NCBI RefSeq assembly: GCF_002008165.1
Contig: NZ_MRDM01000032.1
Location: 124,001 to 188,000 of the forward strand
DNA: 64,000 nucleotides
Source of the DNA: Rhizobium laguerreae
Lineage (GTDB): Bacteria; Pseudomonadota; Alphaproteobacteria; Rhizobiales; Rhizobiaceae
Direction: 5' to 3'
Positions within the stretch are counted from its first letter, which is position 1; the number at the start of each line of letters is the position of its first letter. Under the pieces are notes generated by a model. That model searched no databases. It had not been told where the DNA came from and saw only the letters and a program-made list of their open reading frames with translations. This document shows, piece by piece, positions 17,769 through 27,029 of the stretch. The position numbers were made by a program, and so were the translations under genes.

Positions 17769-18740
17769 CTGCGATGTCTTGTTCCTTTCAGTGCACTCGT
17801 TCTTGGGGGTTGCAGCGGTCAGCAGTCCGCGCTTAGTTCCGCCGGCGAGGAATCGGAGGCGGTCTATCGGCTGTTCGTCGTCATGGTTATTGGCGGCATT
17901 TCGATTTGGGCCGGCGTAACCTTCCTGCTCCTTCACGCTGCGCGCCATCGACGGGAAGCATGGCCGGCGGAGAAGGCCGGCGCGCTCATTGCCTGGGGTG
18001 GTGTTGCGTTTCCGACTGTCGTCCTTCTGCTTTTGCTCGGCTACGCAGTCTGGCTGATGCCGGCGATACGGCCTTGGAACCTGCTTGCAGCAAAGGATGG
18101 GGCGATCGAGGTGACGGGGGAGCAGTTCTGGTGGCGTATTCGCTATCCGGCCGTCGGTGACCAGCCTGCTTTCGAGACCGCCAACGAAATTCGCCTGCCC
18201 GTCGGCCGACCGGCGACTTTTTCCCTCAAAGCGACCGACGTTATTCATTCCTTCTGGATTCCGGCGCTGGGCGGCAAGATGGACATGATTCCGGGCCGGA
18301 CCAATTTCCTCACGCTGACGCCAACGCGCACCGGCAGCTATCGTGCCCCTTGCGCCGAATTTTGCGGTGCCTCGCATGCCTATATGGCATTGTCGGTCGT
18401 TGTCATGGAGGAGGACGATTACAACGCCTGGCGCAGCCGCCTGGCCCATGGCCAGGCAAGCGCTGCGGATGAAGGCGGACAACTCCTGCAGCGCCATGGC
18501 TGTGTGGGGTGCCATTCACTGCGTGGACTGCAGATCGCCGGCCAGACCGCCCCGGATCTCACCTTGATCGGCGTCCGCCTCTCGATCGGCGCGGGTGCGC
18601 TTGCCAACACGCCGGAGAACATCGCCCGCTTTATTCGCTCACCCTCATCGGTGAAACCGGGCGCAAAGATGCCCGCTTTCAACATGCTTCCCGAAGATGA
18701 TATCGAAGAAATTGCCCGCTATCTCGGGGGGCTCAAATGA
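17769..18740 (+). CDS. coxM: Cytochrome c oxidase subunit II with fused cytochrome c domain (caa3 type, CoxM-like)
   Basis: Subunit II of a copper/heme terminal oxidase in the inner membrane, receiving electrons for O2 reduction. A lipobox (LGGC, cysteine 15) is followed by two membrane helices. The CuA site CAEFCGASHAYM starts at residue 195, with the upstream histidine in DVIHSFW, and a fused cytochrome c has CVGCH at 245-249 with its methionine ligand in AKMPAF. Start choice is uncertain: CTG 17769 places the lipobox correctly behind AGGAAAGGGAG, while the frame is open from 17559. The stop overlaps the next ATG (ATGA). Confidence 0.88.
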   Translation: MRCLVPFSALVLGGCSGQQSALSSAGEESEAVYRLFVVMVIGGISIWAGVTFLLLHAARHRREAWPAEKAGALIAWGGVAFPTVVLLLLLGYAVWLMPAIRPWNLLAAKDGAIEVTGEQFWWRIRYPAVGDQPAFETANEIRLPVGRPATFSLKATDVIHSFWIPALGGKMDMIPGRTNFLTLTPTRTGSYRAPCAEFCGASHAYMALSVVVMEEDDYNAWRSRLAHGQASAADEGGQLLQRHGCVGCHSLRGLQIAGQTAPDLTLIGVRLSIGAGALANTPENIARFIRSPSSVKPGAKMPAFNMLPEDDIEEIARYLGGLK

Positions 18741-21253
18741 CGGAACCACTCGCTTCGGTCTCAGCCGAAACATCAGCCGCGCAGGAAGCGGAACTTCGGC
18801 GCGTATGGGCCAATCCGAAAGGCTGGCGTTACTGGACCTCGGTCAACAACACTCAGATCGGCCTGTGGTATGGATCGGCCGCCTTCATCTTCATGCTGTT
18901 TGCCGGCATCCTTGCGCTGCTCATGCGCCTGCAACTGGCAGTCCCCGACAACGACTTTCTCTCCGCCGATCTCTTCAACCAGGCCTTCACTCTGCACGGC
19001 ACCGTGATGATGTTCCTGTTTGCCGTTCCGATCTTCGAGGCGGTCGCAATCTTCCTCCTGCCCTCCATGCTCGGCGCGCGGGAGTTGCCGTTTCCGCGGC
19101 TTTCCGCTTTCGGTTTCTGGAGTTTTGCGCTCGGCGGCGTGTTCGTCTGCGGGTCGATATTTTTCGGGGCGGCGCCCAATGCGGGTTGGTTCATGTATCC
19201 GCCGCTTGCCACCGACAAGCAATATTCCGGTATCGGCGCGGATATCTGGCTGCTCGGCCTTTCCTTCATCGAGGTCGCCTCCATCGCCGCAGCCGTCGAA
19301 CTCATCGTCGGCATCATGAAATGCCGGGCGCCGGGCATGCGGATCAACATGATGCCGCTCTTTGCCTGGTACCTACTGATCGTGGCGGGCATGATCCTCT
19401 TCGCCTTTCCGCCGCTGATTGCCGGCGACATCCTGTTCGAGATGGAGCGGATGTTCGACTGGCCTTTTTTCGATGCAGCACGTGGCGGCGATCCGCTGCT
19501 CTGGCAGCATCTGTTCTGGATTTTCGGCCACCCCGAGGTCTACATCATCTTCCTGCCCGCCATCGCGCTCATGGCGATGATCGTTCCGACCTTCGCGCAG
19601 CGTCCGATCGTCGGCTATTCCTGGATCGTGCTGGCTGCGGTCGGCACTGGGTTCCTGAGCTTCGGGCTCTGGGTCCACCATATGTTCACCACGGGCCTGC
19701 CGCAGATTTCACTGGCCTTCTTCTCGGCAGCGTCCGAGGCCGTCGCAATCCCGACCGGAGTGCAGATCTTTGTCTTCATCGCCACCATGCTGGCCGGCCG
19801 GGTGATCTTTTCCCTTCCCATGCTCTTTGGCGCCGGGGGACTGGCGATCTTCATCATTGGCGGGCTGACCGGCGTCATGGTGGCGCTCGCGCCCTTCGAC
19901 TGGCAGGCGCATGACACCTATTTCGTCGTCGCCCATCTCCATTACGTGATGATCGGCGGCATGCTGTTTCCGGTGGTTGCCGGAATCTACTATTATTATC
20001 CGCTGGTGAACGCACAAAAACTTTCGGCTCGATGGGGCAAGATCGCCTTCTGGCTCATGTTCGTCGGTTTCAACACCGCCTTCTTCCCCATGCACCTGAC
20101 CGGCCTGCGCGGTATGCCGCGGCGGGTCTTCACCTACCCCTCCGATGTCGGCTGGAACCTCCTGAACCTCGTCTCCACCATCGGTGCTTTCATTTTTGCC
20201 GCAGGTGTCACCATCATCGTCATCGATGTTCTGCGTCCTAAACATCGCGAGCCGAAAGGCGAAATGAACCCCTGGAATGCCGGAACGCTCGAGTGGATCA
20301 GCGAGCCGGAAGAAAATTGGGGCGTGCGGTCCATTCCGATCATCAAAAGCCGGTATCCGCTCTGGGACCAGCCGGAGCTGATCGACGGCATCAAGGCGGG
20401 CCGGTACTATCTGCCGGACGCGGCCGATGGTCGGCGCGAAACGCTCGTGACGTCGGTTCTGGACGCCGAACCGCTGCAATGCCTGCGGGTCGGCGGCACA
20501 TCGCTTCTGACCATAATCTCCGCTTTGGCACTTGGCGGCGCATTCATCGCACTGACCTTCCATTGGTGGATCTTGACGGCGCTATGCGCCGCCGTGACAC
20601 TTGTCGCCATCCTGATCTGGCTCTGGACCGGAACCAACGAGATACCAAGGCAAAACCTCAGGGATATCGGGCTTGGCAAGCAGGTTCCCCTTTATGCCTC
20701 CGGCCCGGCTTCGGTCGGCTGGTGGGCGGTCTTCATCACCATGGCCGGAGACGGCACGGCGTATGCCAGCTTGATGTTCGGCTATTTCTTCTACTGGACG
20801 ATCCATCCCGATTTTACGGCAGGATTGCCTGGTCCGGGCAGGATCTGGCCCCTGATGGCGGCCGCGCTCTTTGCCCTTGCCTGGCTTGCCATGCTGTTTG
20901 CGCGATCGATCAATACGAATGGCCGGATGGCATCTGTCCGCCTTTGCCTCCTCACCTCCACGATCCTCACACTTGCGGCCTGCGCCTCCGGTCTAGCGGG
21001 TCCCTATCTGTACGACATGCAGCCGACGGCGCATGTCTATCCGGCGATCGTCTGGGTCATCGTGCTCTGGACGGTCCTTCATGGCCTAGTTGCCGTGATC
21101 ATGCAGTTCTATTGTCTGGCGAGTAGTTTTGCGGGTCGTCTGACGGCGGAATATGACGCCGATCTGCACAATGTCGTGCTCTACTGGCATTTCCTGGTCA
21201 TCACTGCCCTCACCTCCTTCGGAGTGCTGGGCCTGTTTCCAGAGTTGAGGTGA
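18737..21253 (+). CDS. Fused cytochrome c oxidase subunit I-III
   Basis: An 838-residue fusion. Residues about 1-520 are the heme-copper catalytic subunit: low-spin heme histidine 87 (TLHGTVM), CuB histidine and tyrosine in HPEVY at 265-269, the HH pair at 314-315, and the two heme-binding histidines at 400 and 402 (AHLH). Residues about 600-838 are a subunit III-like membrane domain (GWWAVFITMAGDGTAYASLM). Together with the CuA/cytochrome c subunit this makes a caa3-type oxidase like CoxMNOP of Bradyrhizobium, where I and III are separate genes. It starts in the ATGA overlap with subunit II. Confidence 0.92.
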   Translation: MTEPLASVSAETSAAQEAELRRVWANPKGWRYWTSVNNTQIGLWYGSAAFIFMLFAGILALLMRLQLAVPDNDFLSADLFNQAFTLHGTVMMFLFAVPIFEAVAIFLLPSMLGARELPFPRLSAFGFWSFALGGVFVCGSIFFGAAPNAGWFMYPPLATDKQYSGIGADIWLLGLSFIEVASIAAAVELIVGIMKCRAPGMRINMMPLFAWYLLIVAGMILFAFPPLIAGDILFEMERMFDWPFFDAARGGDPLLWQHLFWIFGHPEVYIIFLPAIALMAMIVPTFAQRPIVGYSWIVLAAVGTGFLSFGLWVHHMFTTGLPQISLAFFSAASEAVAIPTGVQIFVFIATMLAGRVIFSLPMLFGAGGLAIFIIGGLTGVMVALAPFDWQAHDTYFVVAHLHYVMIGGMLFPVVAGIYYYYPLVNAQKLSARWGKIAFWLMFVGFNTAFFPMHLTGLRGMPRRVFTYPSDVGWNLLNLVSTIGAFIFAAGVTIIVIDVLRPKHREPKGEMNPWNAGTLEWISEPEENWGVRSIPIIKSRYPLWDQPELIDGIKAGRYYLPDAADGRRETLVTSVLDAEPLQCLRVGGTSLLTIISALALGGAFIALTFHWWILTALCAAVTLVAILIWLWTGTNEIPRQNLRDIGLGKQVPLYASGPASVGWWAVFITMAGDGTAYASLMFGYFFYWTIHPDFTAGLPGPGRIWPLMAAALFALAWLAMLFARSINTNGRMASVRLCLLTSTILTLAACASGLAGPYLYDMQPTAHVYPAIVWVIVLWTVLHGLVAVIMQFYCLASSFAGRLTAEYDADLHNVVLYWHFLVITALTSFGVLGLFPELR

Positions 21254-21257
21254 CGAG

Positions 21258-21638
21258 ATGCGCCTGATCCCAAAGGAGGTGGAAACGCTCTGGACCCTGT
21301 TTACCGGGCCCGCCGTCTGGGCTCTGCACTTTCTTGTCTGCTATGTCGCAGCCGCTGTCTATTGCGCGAAAGCATCGGAAGTTGCTTTCTCTTTCGGCAT
21401 GCTCCGCTTTACCCTGTCCATTGCGACGGTTTTCGCGCTGCTTGCCATTCTCGGTGCCGCCTGGCTCGCTTGGCGGCAATGGGGCTTCGGCAGCGGCGAT
21501 CCGCCCCATGACGAACCGACGAGGCAAGACCGGTTGCTGTTCCAGGGCTTTGCAACACTGCTGCTGTCAGGCCTGAGTTTCGTCGCGGTCATCTTCGTAT
21601 CCGTCCCGCTGCTTTTTATCGAGGCCTGTGCCCGATGA
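21258..21638 (+). CDS. Small membrane protein of the oxidase operon
   Basis: 126 residues with three likely membrane spans (about 14-38, 47-70 and 95-120) and a hydrophilic loop (GSGDPPHDEPTRQDR). It lies 5 bp after the oxidase subunit I-III gene and overlaps the next gene by 4 bp, so it is part of the operon. Position suggests a small oxidase subunit or assembly partner (CoxP-like), but no motif proves it. Confidence 0.75.
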   Translation: MRLIPKEVETLWTLFTGPAVWALHFLVCYVAAAVYCAKASEVAFSFGMLRFTLSIATVFALLAILGAAWLAWRQWGFGSGDPPHDEPTRQDRLLFQGFATLLLSGLSFVAVIFVSVPLLFIEACAR

Positions 21639-22267
21639 AGAACCTTGCTCTTGTCGCCGGCATCTTTGCCCTTTGTCTTGCGCTGGCGCTTCTTGCGACG
21701 ACCTGGAACGGCGGGTCGCTGACGGCGCATATGATCGTTCACATGACGACCGTCGCCATTGCAGCTCCGCTGTTGGCGATAGCGGTCGGCGGCAGGCGGC
21801 TCGATCCCGCCGTCCATCTCCCCTGGTTCGGGCCGCTACTCGCCTCAGTCGCCGAGCTCCTCGTCGTCTGGCTCTGGCATATGCCGGCGCTCCGTCGGCT
21901 GGCGGAAACGCGGCTTGATGCGATGCTTCTCGAACAGGCAAGCTTTCTTCTCGCCGGCATTCTGTTGTGGACCGCGTGTTTCCGGCGTCATGAGGAAGGC
22001 ACCCAGCGGTTGGCGGGCATCATCGGCCTGCTCTTCACCTCGATCCACATGACGCTGCTCGGCGTCCTGCTGACCCTTGCTCCCCGCCCGCTTTATGGGG
22101 TCGGAGATGTCACCTGTCTCGGCTTCGTCCTTGGCCGCGACACCGATCAGCAACTCGGCGGTGTCGTCATGCTCCTGGTCGGCGCAGCCGCCTACATGCT
22201 CGGCGCCATCATCCTGCTTGCGGACGTCCTCAAGCCTACGTCTTCAAGGGGCAGCCAATGCGGATAA
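21635..22267 (+). CDS. CtaG-type (caa3) cytochrome oxidase assembly protein
   Basis: A 210-residue polytopic membrane protein of the caa3_CtaG family, which supports maturation of caa3-type oxidases and differs from the Cox11-type CtaG. It shows HMIVHMTTVAIAAPLLA near residue 30, WLWHMPALRR near 80 and a conserved SIHMTLLGVLLTLAPRPLY segment near 135. It overlaps its neighbours by 4 and 10 bp, indicating tight coupling. Confidence 0.82.
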   Translation: MKNLALVAGIFALCLALALLATTWNGGSLTAHMIVHMTTVAIAAPLLAIAVGGRRLDPAVHLPWFGPLLASVAELLVVWLWHMPALRRLAETRLDAMLLEQASFLLAGILLWTACFRRHEEGTQRLAGIIGLLFTSIHMTLLGVLLTLAPRPLYGVGDVTCLGFVLGRDTDQQLGGVVMLLVGAAAYMLGAIILLADVLKPTSSRGSQCG

Positions 22268-23304
22268 GGTGGAGACGGATATCTGCCGGCACCGCAGTAC
22301 TTGCTGCAGCGGGCCTGTTCGTCGCCTGGGCCGGCATCATCGACATCCGTGCAAGCACCGGGCATTGGCGCATCACGGACTGGTTCCTGCATTGGGTGAT
22401 GCGGTCATCCGTGCGCACGGCAGCGCTCGGCGGGCATGCGCCACGGTTTACGGCGGCGATGCTGCCGCTTGCCGCAGGTCACTACGAAACCGGATGTGCG
22501 GGCTGCCATGGTTCACCGGCGATGCCGCGACCCGCCGCTGTCGAAAACATGCTTCCTCCTCCGCCCAACCTGCAGCATGTCAACGCGACATGGAATGATG
22601 CCGAGCTCTTCGAGGTCGTCAAACATGGCGTGCGCTATACCGGCATGCCCGCCTGGCCGTCGATGGAGCGGGATGACGAGGTCTGGGCCATGGTCGCCTT
22701 CCTGCGGGAATATCCAAGCCTCGACCAAGCCGCCTATCAGCGGCTCGCCGGCTTTTCCGCGACGGGATCCCGGGACTTCGATGCGATCGTGAAAAGCTGC
22801 GAAGGCTGCCATTCGCCGGCAGGCCCCGATGAAACCAGCCTCATTCCGCGTCTCACAGACCAGTCGGAGACTTACCTTCGTGACAGTCTCGAGGCTTACG
22901 CGACCGGCAAGCGTCCAAGCGGTGTCATGAAGGTTGCGCTCTCGCAGACATCGAGCGAAGACCGGAAAAAGCTGGCCAGCTATTTCGCCAGCCAGAGCGT
23001 AGTCACTGAAACGGGCGGGCCTTCGGGAATGATCTCTCGCGGCAAGGTCCTTGCGGAACGCGGTGACCGGACGCGTGGCGTCGCGGCCTGCGCCGCCTGC
23101 CATGATGCTGCCGGTGTCAACGAGGCCTATCCACGCCTTGCCGGCCAACCGGTGCCCTATATCGAAAACCAACTCGGTCTTTTCCGCCGCGGAAATCGTG
23201 GCGGCGGCGCCTATGCTGATGTGATGACCAGGGCTGCTGCAGGTCTGAGCGACGAGGATATTCAGGCGCTCGCAGCCTATTACGAGGCGTTGCCCCAGGA
23301 TTGA
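22258..23304 (+). CDS. Tri-heme cytochrome c, membrane anchored
   Basis: 348 residues with an N-terminal hydrophobic anchor (AGTAVLAAAGLFVAWAGI) and three CxxCH heme sites: CAGCH at 80, CEGCH at 181 and CAACH at 278. The first domain resembles single-heme cytochrome c, and the other two resemble a c4-type di-heme pair. It probably feeds electrons to the oxidase encoded upstream. Last gene of the operon; it overlaps the ctaG-like gene by 10 bp. Confidence 0.88.
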   Translation: MRIRWRRISAGTAVLAAAGLFVAWAGIIDIRASTGHWRITDWFLHWVMRSSVRTAALGGHAPRFTAAMLPLAAGHYETGCAGCHGSPAMPRPAAVENMLPPPPNLQHVNATWNDAELFEVVKHGVRYTGMPAWPSMERDDEVWAMVAFLREYPSLDQAAYQRLAGFSATGSRDFDAIVKSCEGCHSPAGPDETSLIPRLTDQSETYLRDSLEAYATGKRPSGVMKVALSQTSSEDRKKLASYFASQSVVTETGGPSGMISRGKVLAERGDRTRGVAACAACHDAAGVNEAYPRLAGQPVPYIENQLGLFRRGNRGGGAYADVMTRAAAGLSDEDIQALAAYYEALPQD

Positions 23305-23417
23305 AACTTTCCTGCGCGACGATGGTCGCCGATCGCAAAAAGTGGATGATCACCCCCTCGGCCTTCCTTTACAATCAGTCGTTTCGGCCTTCCAAGGCAG
23401 ATGGCAAAGGAAAATCG

Positions 23418-24155
23418 ATGGCTCGTCTTATGGGTCCGGATCAAGCGGCTCAATCGGAAAAGCGGACTGCAAAAGCTGATCGGCTGGAGGGCTTGGCCCG
23501 TGATGTGACAGCCGTCAAGGTCGGCGACTGCCTGCTCGGTTACAAGGCCGTCCAGCGCCGCATGCGGACCGGCCGCTGGAGCCATTTCCGCGGCCGGATG
23601 CGCGAGATCGAAAAATTGATCAGGCACCGTCACGGAGACATCGTGCCCGAGGCCGATGACGCCTTGATTTACGTCGAGGTGATCGCCGGCCTCGCTCTTG
23701 TCGAATTCAAGGAAGAGTTTGTCGAGGTGGTCCTCGGCTGGGCGGCGCGATGGCTTCCCTGGGCTAGGAAAGCCGACATAGAAGACGTGATCTACGAGCG
23801 GACAAAAGTGCGCTTTTCTGACTTGTCCGCCGACGCGCTCGGCCATGCTCTACACCTCAGCTACGCAGAACGGAGCGCCCTCGATATCCGCACCATTGGT
23901 GCATTCGATGTGCCGAAACAGAAACGAGCAAAACTTCAAAAGGAAAAGCGGCGGCAGCGGGACCGGAGCCGAAAAGAGGAGCAGCGCCGTGCCGCCGGCG
24001 CGCTTTCCAGAGCCGATTATCTCGCCAATTCTTTCAGCCAAGCGCGCCCCTGGGAGGCTTTCGGCATCAGCCGCCGGACGTGGGAACGCCGCGGCAAACC
24101 GATGCTCGATCCCGCGACGATATCGATTTGCGACCCGATCTCGCTCGCGGCTTAG
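23418..24155 (+). CDS. Basic hypothetical protein with C-terminal HTH-like segment
   Basis: 245 residues from ATG 23418, behind AAAGGAAAA; an open frame from 23301 has no ribosome site. The N-terminal half is alpha-helical. The C-terminal half is strongly basic and coiled (QKEKRRQRDRSRKEEQRRAA), then RPWEAFGISRRTWERRGKP, which resembles the helix-turn-helix of site-specific DNA-binding proteins from rhizobial plasmids and mobile elements. No known family is assigned. A role in DNA binding is an inference from charge and this motif only. Confidence 0.6.
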   Translation: MARLMGPDQAAQSEKRTAKADRLEGLARDVTAVKVGDCLLGYKAVQRRMRTGRWSHFRGRMREIEKLIRHRHGDIVPEADDALIYVEVIAGLALVEFKEEFVEVVLGWAARWLPWARKADIEDVIYERTKVRFSDLSADALGHALHLSYAERSALDIRTIGAFDVPKQKRAKLQKEKRRQRDRSRKEEQRRAAGALSRADYLANSFSQARPWEAFGISRRTWERRGKPMLDPATISICDPISLAA

Positions 24156-24203
24156 AACAGGATGTCGTCCGAAAACCGCTTACACTTTTCGGCATCATGC
24201 TCA
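24154..24203. repeat. Rhizobial intergenic repeat copy
   Basis: GATGTCGTCC-GAAAACCGCTTACACTTTTCGG-CATCATGCTC shares the core AAAACCGCT(T/A)CACACTTTT with the tandem copies at 42,457-42,569. It sits between convergent genes. This looks like a dispersed multicopy element of Rhizobium genomes, judged by recognition rather than search. Confidence 0.5.
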
Positions 24204-24223
24204 GGCAAGCGCTTTCGTCAGCT

Positions 24224-25717
24224 TTAGCCGGATGGTCCGAACCAGCTATTCACAGCCTCTTGCAGACCATCCTGCGTTCTGTCGCCGACCCACGCCACAT
24301 ATCCATCGGGCCGGATCAACACTGCGGTTGGCGCGGAGATCAAGCCTAGCGCTGGCAGCTCCCACAGGCCGTCATATCCGGCGTCGACCAACGTGATGCC
24401 GTCCGACCACAGCGCGATGTCGACGCTGCCGGAGGCGCCGAGGTTCAAGAACACGGGCCGCGCATCCTGGAGCAGCGTAAAGAGACGCATAGGACCGACA
24501 GCCGTGGTGAGGTCGAGGTCAGGCATGCGGCGGCCGAGCAGCGGATGCCCCTCGCCAAACTCGTAGTGGATCGCCAATCCGGACATTTCGGCAGCGATGC
24601 GTTTGCGCGGTTCCTCCATGCCAAGCAGCTCCGTTACCACGTCACGCAAGGCTTCAGTGCGATCGTCGGTGCGCTGCAATGCCACCTGCGCCATCGTCAT
24701 GCGCAACACGCGGGCGGCAACCGGATGCCGCTCGGCGTGATAGGTGTCGAGCAAGGCGTCAGGCGATCTTCCTTTTACCACCTGGGCCAGCTTCCAACCG
24801 AGATTGACGGCATCCTGCACACCGGTATTCAGGCCTTGCCCGCCGACCGGAGAGTGCACATGGGCGGCATCGCCGGCGAGGAGTACCCGCCCCTTGCGGT
24901 AGGCCGTCGCCTGCCTGGACATATCGGTGAACCGGGAAATCCAGTTGACGCGATGGAGTCCGTAATCCGTTCCAAATGCGGCGAGGAGGGCTTCCCTGAG
25001 ATCGCTGAGCGTCGGTTCGGTCGTGGCGCCGGCATTCTTCTCCGGCACCATCACGCCGATCGGACCTTCCTTGGCAAAGACGATCTTGCCGTCGTGGATT
25101 TCATACTCCTCCCTACCGAAGGCATAGATGCCAAGGGCCGTGCGATGGATGCCCAATGGCGGCTCCTCTTCCATCTCCACCTCGGCGAGAATGTTGCCGG
25201 TCGTCGCATCCCACCCTGCAAACGCAATGCCGGCAGCCTTGCGAACCAGACTGCGGCCGCCATCGCAGCCGACGAGATAGCAGGCCCCGAGCGAGGCGCC
25301 ATCCGAGAGTTCGATGATAACGCCGCTGTCATCCTGGGCGAAACCCGTTACCTCAAGGCTGCGATAGATCGGCACCGCCAGCTCGCCTACCCAGCCGGCC
25401 AGAATGCGCTCGATATGCTTCTGCCGCAGCGCCAGCCCGTAATTGCGCCGGGTTGGAAAATCGCTGATATCCAGACGCGTCACCGCAAACCCCGTGACCT
25501 GGGCTATCTGCCCTTCCGCGAGGAACCGGTCGAGGATGCCGCGCTGATCGAGAACCTCGAGCGTGCGTGCGCTCAGTCCGCCGGCACGCGTACCGGCAAG
25601 CTCCTGGTCAGGGCGGCGCTCGACAATGGCGACGTCGACGCCCGCCAAGGCCAGTTCGCCTGCCAGCATCAGGCCGGTCGGCCCTGCCCCTGATATCACG
25701 ACTGCATGTTCCCTCAT
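24224..25717 (-). CDS. FAD-dependent aromatic-type monooxygenase (PheA/TfdB/Rox-like)
   Basis: 497 residues from ATG 25717, behind GGGAG; two codons further upstream is only a TTG. The FAD dinucleotide site GAGPTGLMLAGELA is at the N-terminus, DG-type contacts lie in VGCDGGRSLVRK near residue 155, and GDAAHVHSPVGGQGLN, which closes the FAD site, is near 275. The C-terminal thioredoxin-like domain (about 390-495) is typical of phenol hydroxylase and rifampicin monooxygenase relatives. Substrate unknown. Confidence 0.88.
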   Translation of the reverse strand: MREHAVVISGAGPTGLMLAGELALAGVDVAIVERRPDQELAGTRAGGLSARTLEVLDQRGILDRFLAEGQIAQVTGFAVTRLDISDFPTRRNYGLALRQKHIERILAGWVGELAVPIYRSLEVTGFAQDDSGVIIELSDGASLGACYLVGCDGGRSLVRKAAGIAFAGWDATTGNILAEVEMEEEPPLGIHRTALGIYAFGREEYEIHDGKIVFAKEGPIGVMVPEKNAGATTEPTLSDLREALLAAFGTDYGLHRVNWISRFTDMSRQATAYRKGRVLLAGDAAHVHSPVGGQGLNTGVQDAVNLGWKLAQVVKGRSPDALLDTYHAERHPVAARVLRMTMAQVALQRTDDRTEALRDVVTELLGMEEPRKRIAAEMSGLAIHYEFGEGHPLLGRRMPDLDLTTAVGPMRLFTLLQDARPVFLNLGASGSVDIALWSDGITLVDAGYDGLWELPALGLISAPTAVLIRPDGYVAWVGDRTQDGLQEAVNSWFGPSG

Positions 25718-26039
25718 CCGCAAACTCCCTATTCCGCCGCTCCTTCAGGATTCCAGACAGAGCTGGCCCACTAGTAATCGGTCCTGCGCAGATGCCGATT
25801 TTCTCTGTCGCAGGTTGTTCTCCCTATAATAAGAGTTCCATACTGGTTGGAAGGACTTGCGACAGGATATCGGCCTTGCTCTCTAAAGCCATATTCTTTG
25901 CCATTTGCTGATCTGGTGCCGTGGAACCTCAGGCGTTTCAGCACGACCTGACCGGGTGGGCGCCGGATTTTGACAGGCATCTTCCCCGGTCATCGTCTGT
26001 TCTCGAACAGCGATCGATCAATGACTTGGAAAGGGTATC
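25718..26039. other. Intergenic region, no gene seen
   Basis: 322 bp upstream of the monooxygenase gene. It is AT-rich near 25,820-25,850 (CTATAATAAGAG), probably promoter sequence; no convincing protein on either strand. Confidence 0.5.
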
Positions 26040-26210
26040 TTACTGCGGAGCCGGAGCTTTTTGCGGAATCGTCTCAGCCGCCGGTCGCTCGGACGGATCG
26101 GCGGGATGGCCATAGATCATGTAGGCGGCGCCTGCCAGCACCCCGAGGACGAGAAGAGCGAGCACGTACAACATCATTCCGCGGATGGCCGTCTTCGGTG
26201 TCTTATCCAT
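26040..26210 (-). CDS. Small single-span membrane protein
   Basis: 56 residues from ATG 26210 behind CTGGAGATC. One hydrophobic helix (MMLYVLALLVLGVLAGAAYM) after a basic start, then a proline-rich soluble tail (PADPSERPAAE ... KAPAPQ). No recognised family. Confidence 0.6.
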   Translation of the reverse strand: MDKTPKTAIRGMMLYVLALLVLGVLAGAAYMIYGHPADPSERPAAETIPQKAPAPQ

Positions 26211-26356
26211 GCGGGATCTCCAGGATTGCTCAGCGGTCAAATTCAATGCGAGCGCTTTTGGTTCTGACGCGGCGGTTGTTCAAGTGAGTAGCATTCACGG
26301 AACGATCAGGTCCGGATTTGGTTTAACCTGCATCCTCATCGCTAGCGGAGGCCATC

Positions 26357-26584
26357 ATGTGGGCAATCCTCACCGGAGCCGCTCTCATCATCGGCGGACT
26401 TCTTTTTCTTTTCACGTCGGCGCTTGGTCGAAAACCGAGTAATCCGCACCAAATGCCGCAAGGCGGCACCACGCTGGAACCACGGCGCCAAGGCCTCAGG
26501 TTCCTCGGCGTATCCCAAAACTGGCCGGCGTTGGCCGTTATCGCCATCGGCGCACTTCTCTTGGCTTTTGGGGGATATTCATGA
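26357..26584 (+). CDS. Small two-span membrane protein
   Basis: 75 residues with two hydrophobic helices (1-21 and about 56-74) joined by a polar loop (LGRKPSNPHQMPQGG). AGCGGAGG precedes ATG 26357. It converges on the CsbD gene, with a terminator hairpin between them. Family unknown. Confidence 0.6.
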   Translation: MWAILTGAALIIGGLLFLFTSALGRKPSNPHQMPQGGTTLEPRRQGLRFLGVSQNWPALAVIAIGALLLAFGGYS

Positions 26585-26617
26585 CCGACACTCCTTGGGC
26601 GTCTTAGCTCCTTCGGC

Positions 26618-26649
26618 AACAAAAACCCGGCTTTCACCGGGTTTTTGTT
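26618..26649. terminator. Bidirectional intrinsic terminator
   Basis: Perfect stem AACAAAAACCCGG / CCGGGTTTTTGTT with a six-base loop (26631-26636). T-runs on both strands serve the convergent small membrane protein gene and csbD-like gene. Confidence 0.85.
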
Positions 26650-26655
26650 CAGGCA

Positions 26656-26859
26656 TTACCAAGTCTGGCGACTGGTCCAGTCATCGATGTCGCGTTTAAC
26701 ACGGTCCTTTTCGATACCATACCGCTCCTGGATCTTGCCTTCCAGTTGCTCGCGCTTGCCGGCAATCTGGTCGAGATCATCGTCGGTGAGTTTGCCCCAC
26801 TGCTCTTTGATCTTGCCCTTCGCCTGCTTCCAGTTTCCTTCGACACGATTCCAATCCAT
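26656..26859 (-). CDS. CsbD-family stress protein
   Basis: 67 residues with the full CsbD pattern: MDWNRVEGNWKQAKGKIKEQ, then WGKLTDDDLDQIAGKREQLEG and a C-terminal QERYGIEKD segment. CsbD-like proteins are small, hydrophilic and induced by general stress; the molecular role is unknown. GGAGAAATCG precedes the ATG. Confidence 0.92.
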   Translation of the reverse strand: MDWNRVEGNWKQAKGKIKEQWGKLTDDDLDQIAGKREQLEGKIQERYGIEKDRVKRDIDDWTSRQTW

Positions 26860-27029
26860 GGTCGATTTCTCCTATTGTTGATGAGCAGGAAACGGACCGC
26901 AGTCGAAGTTGGTTCCTGTGTATTAGCTGATTTCATAAACCGTCACGTGATCCTGCGCCGACGCACGTAAACGACAGCCCAGGCCATGCGCGCAAGTGCT
27001 CGCCAGCAGTCGATCGCCATCGGCTTAGT

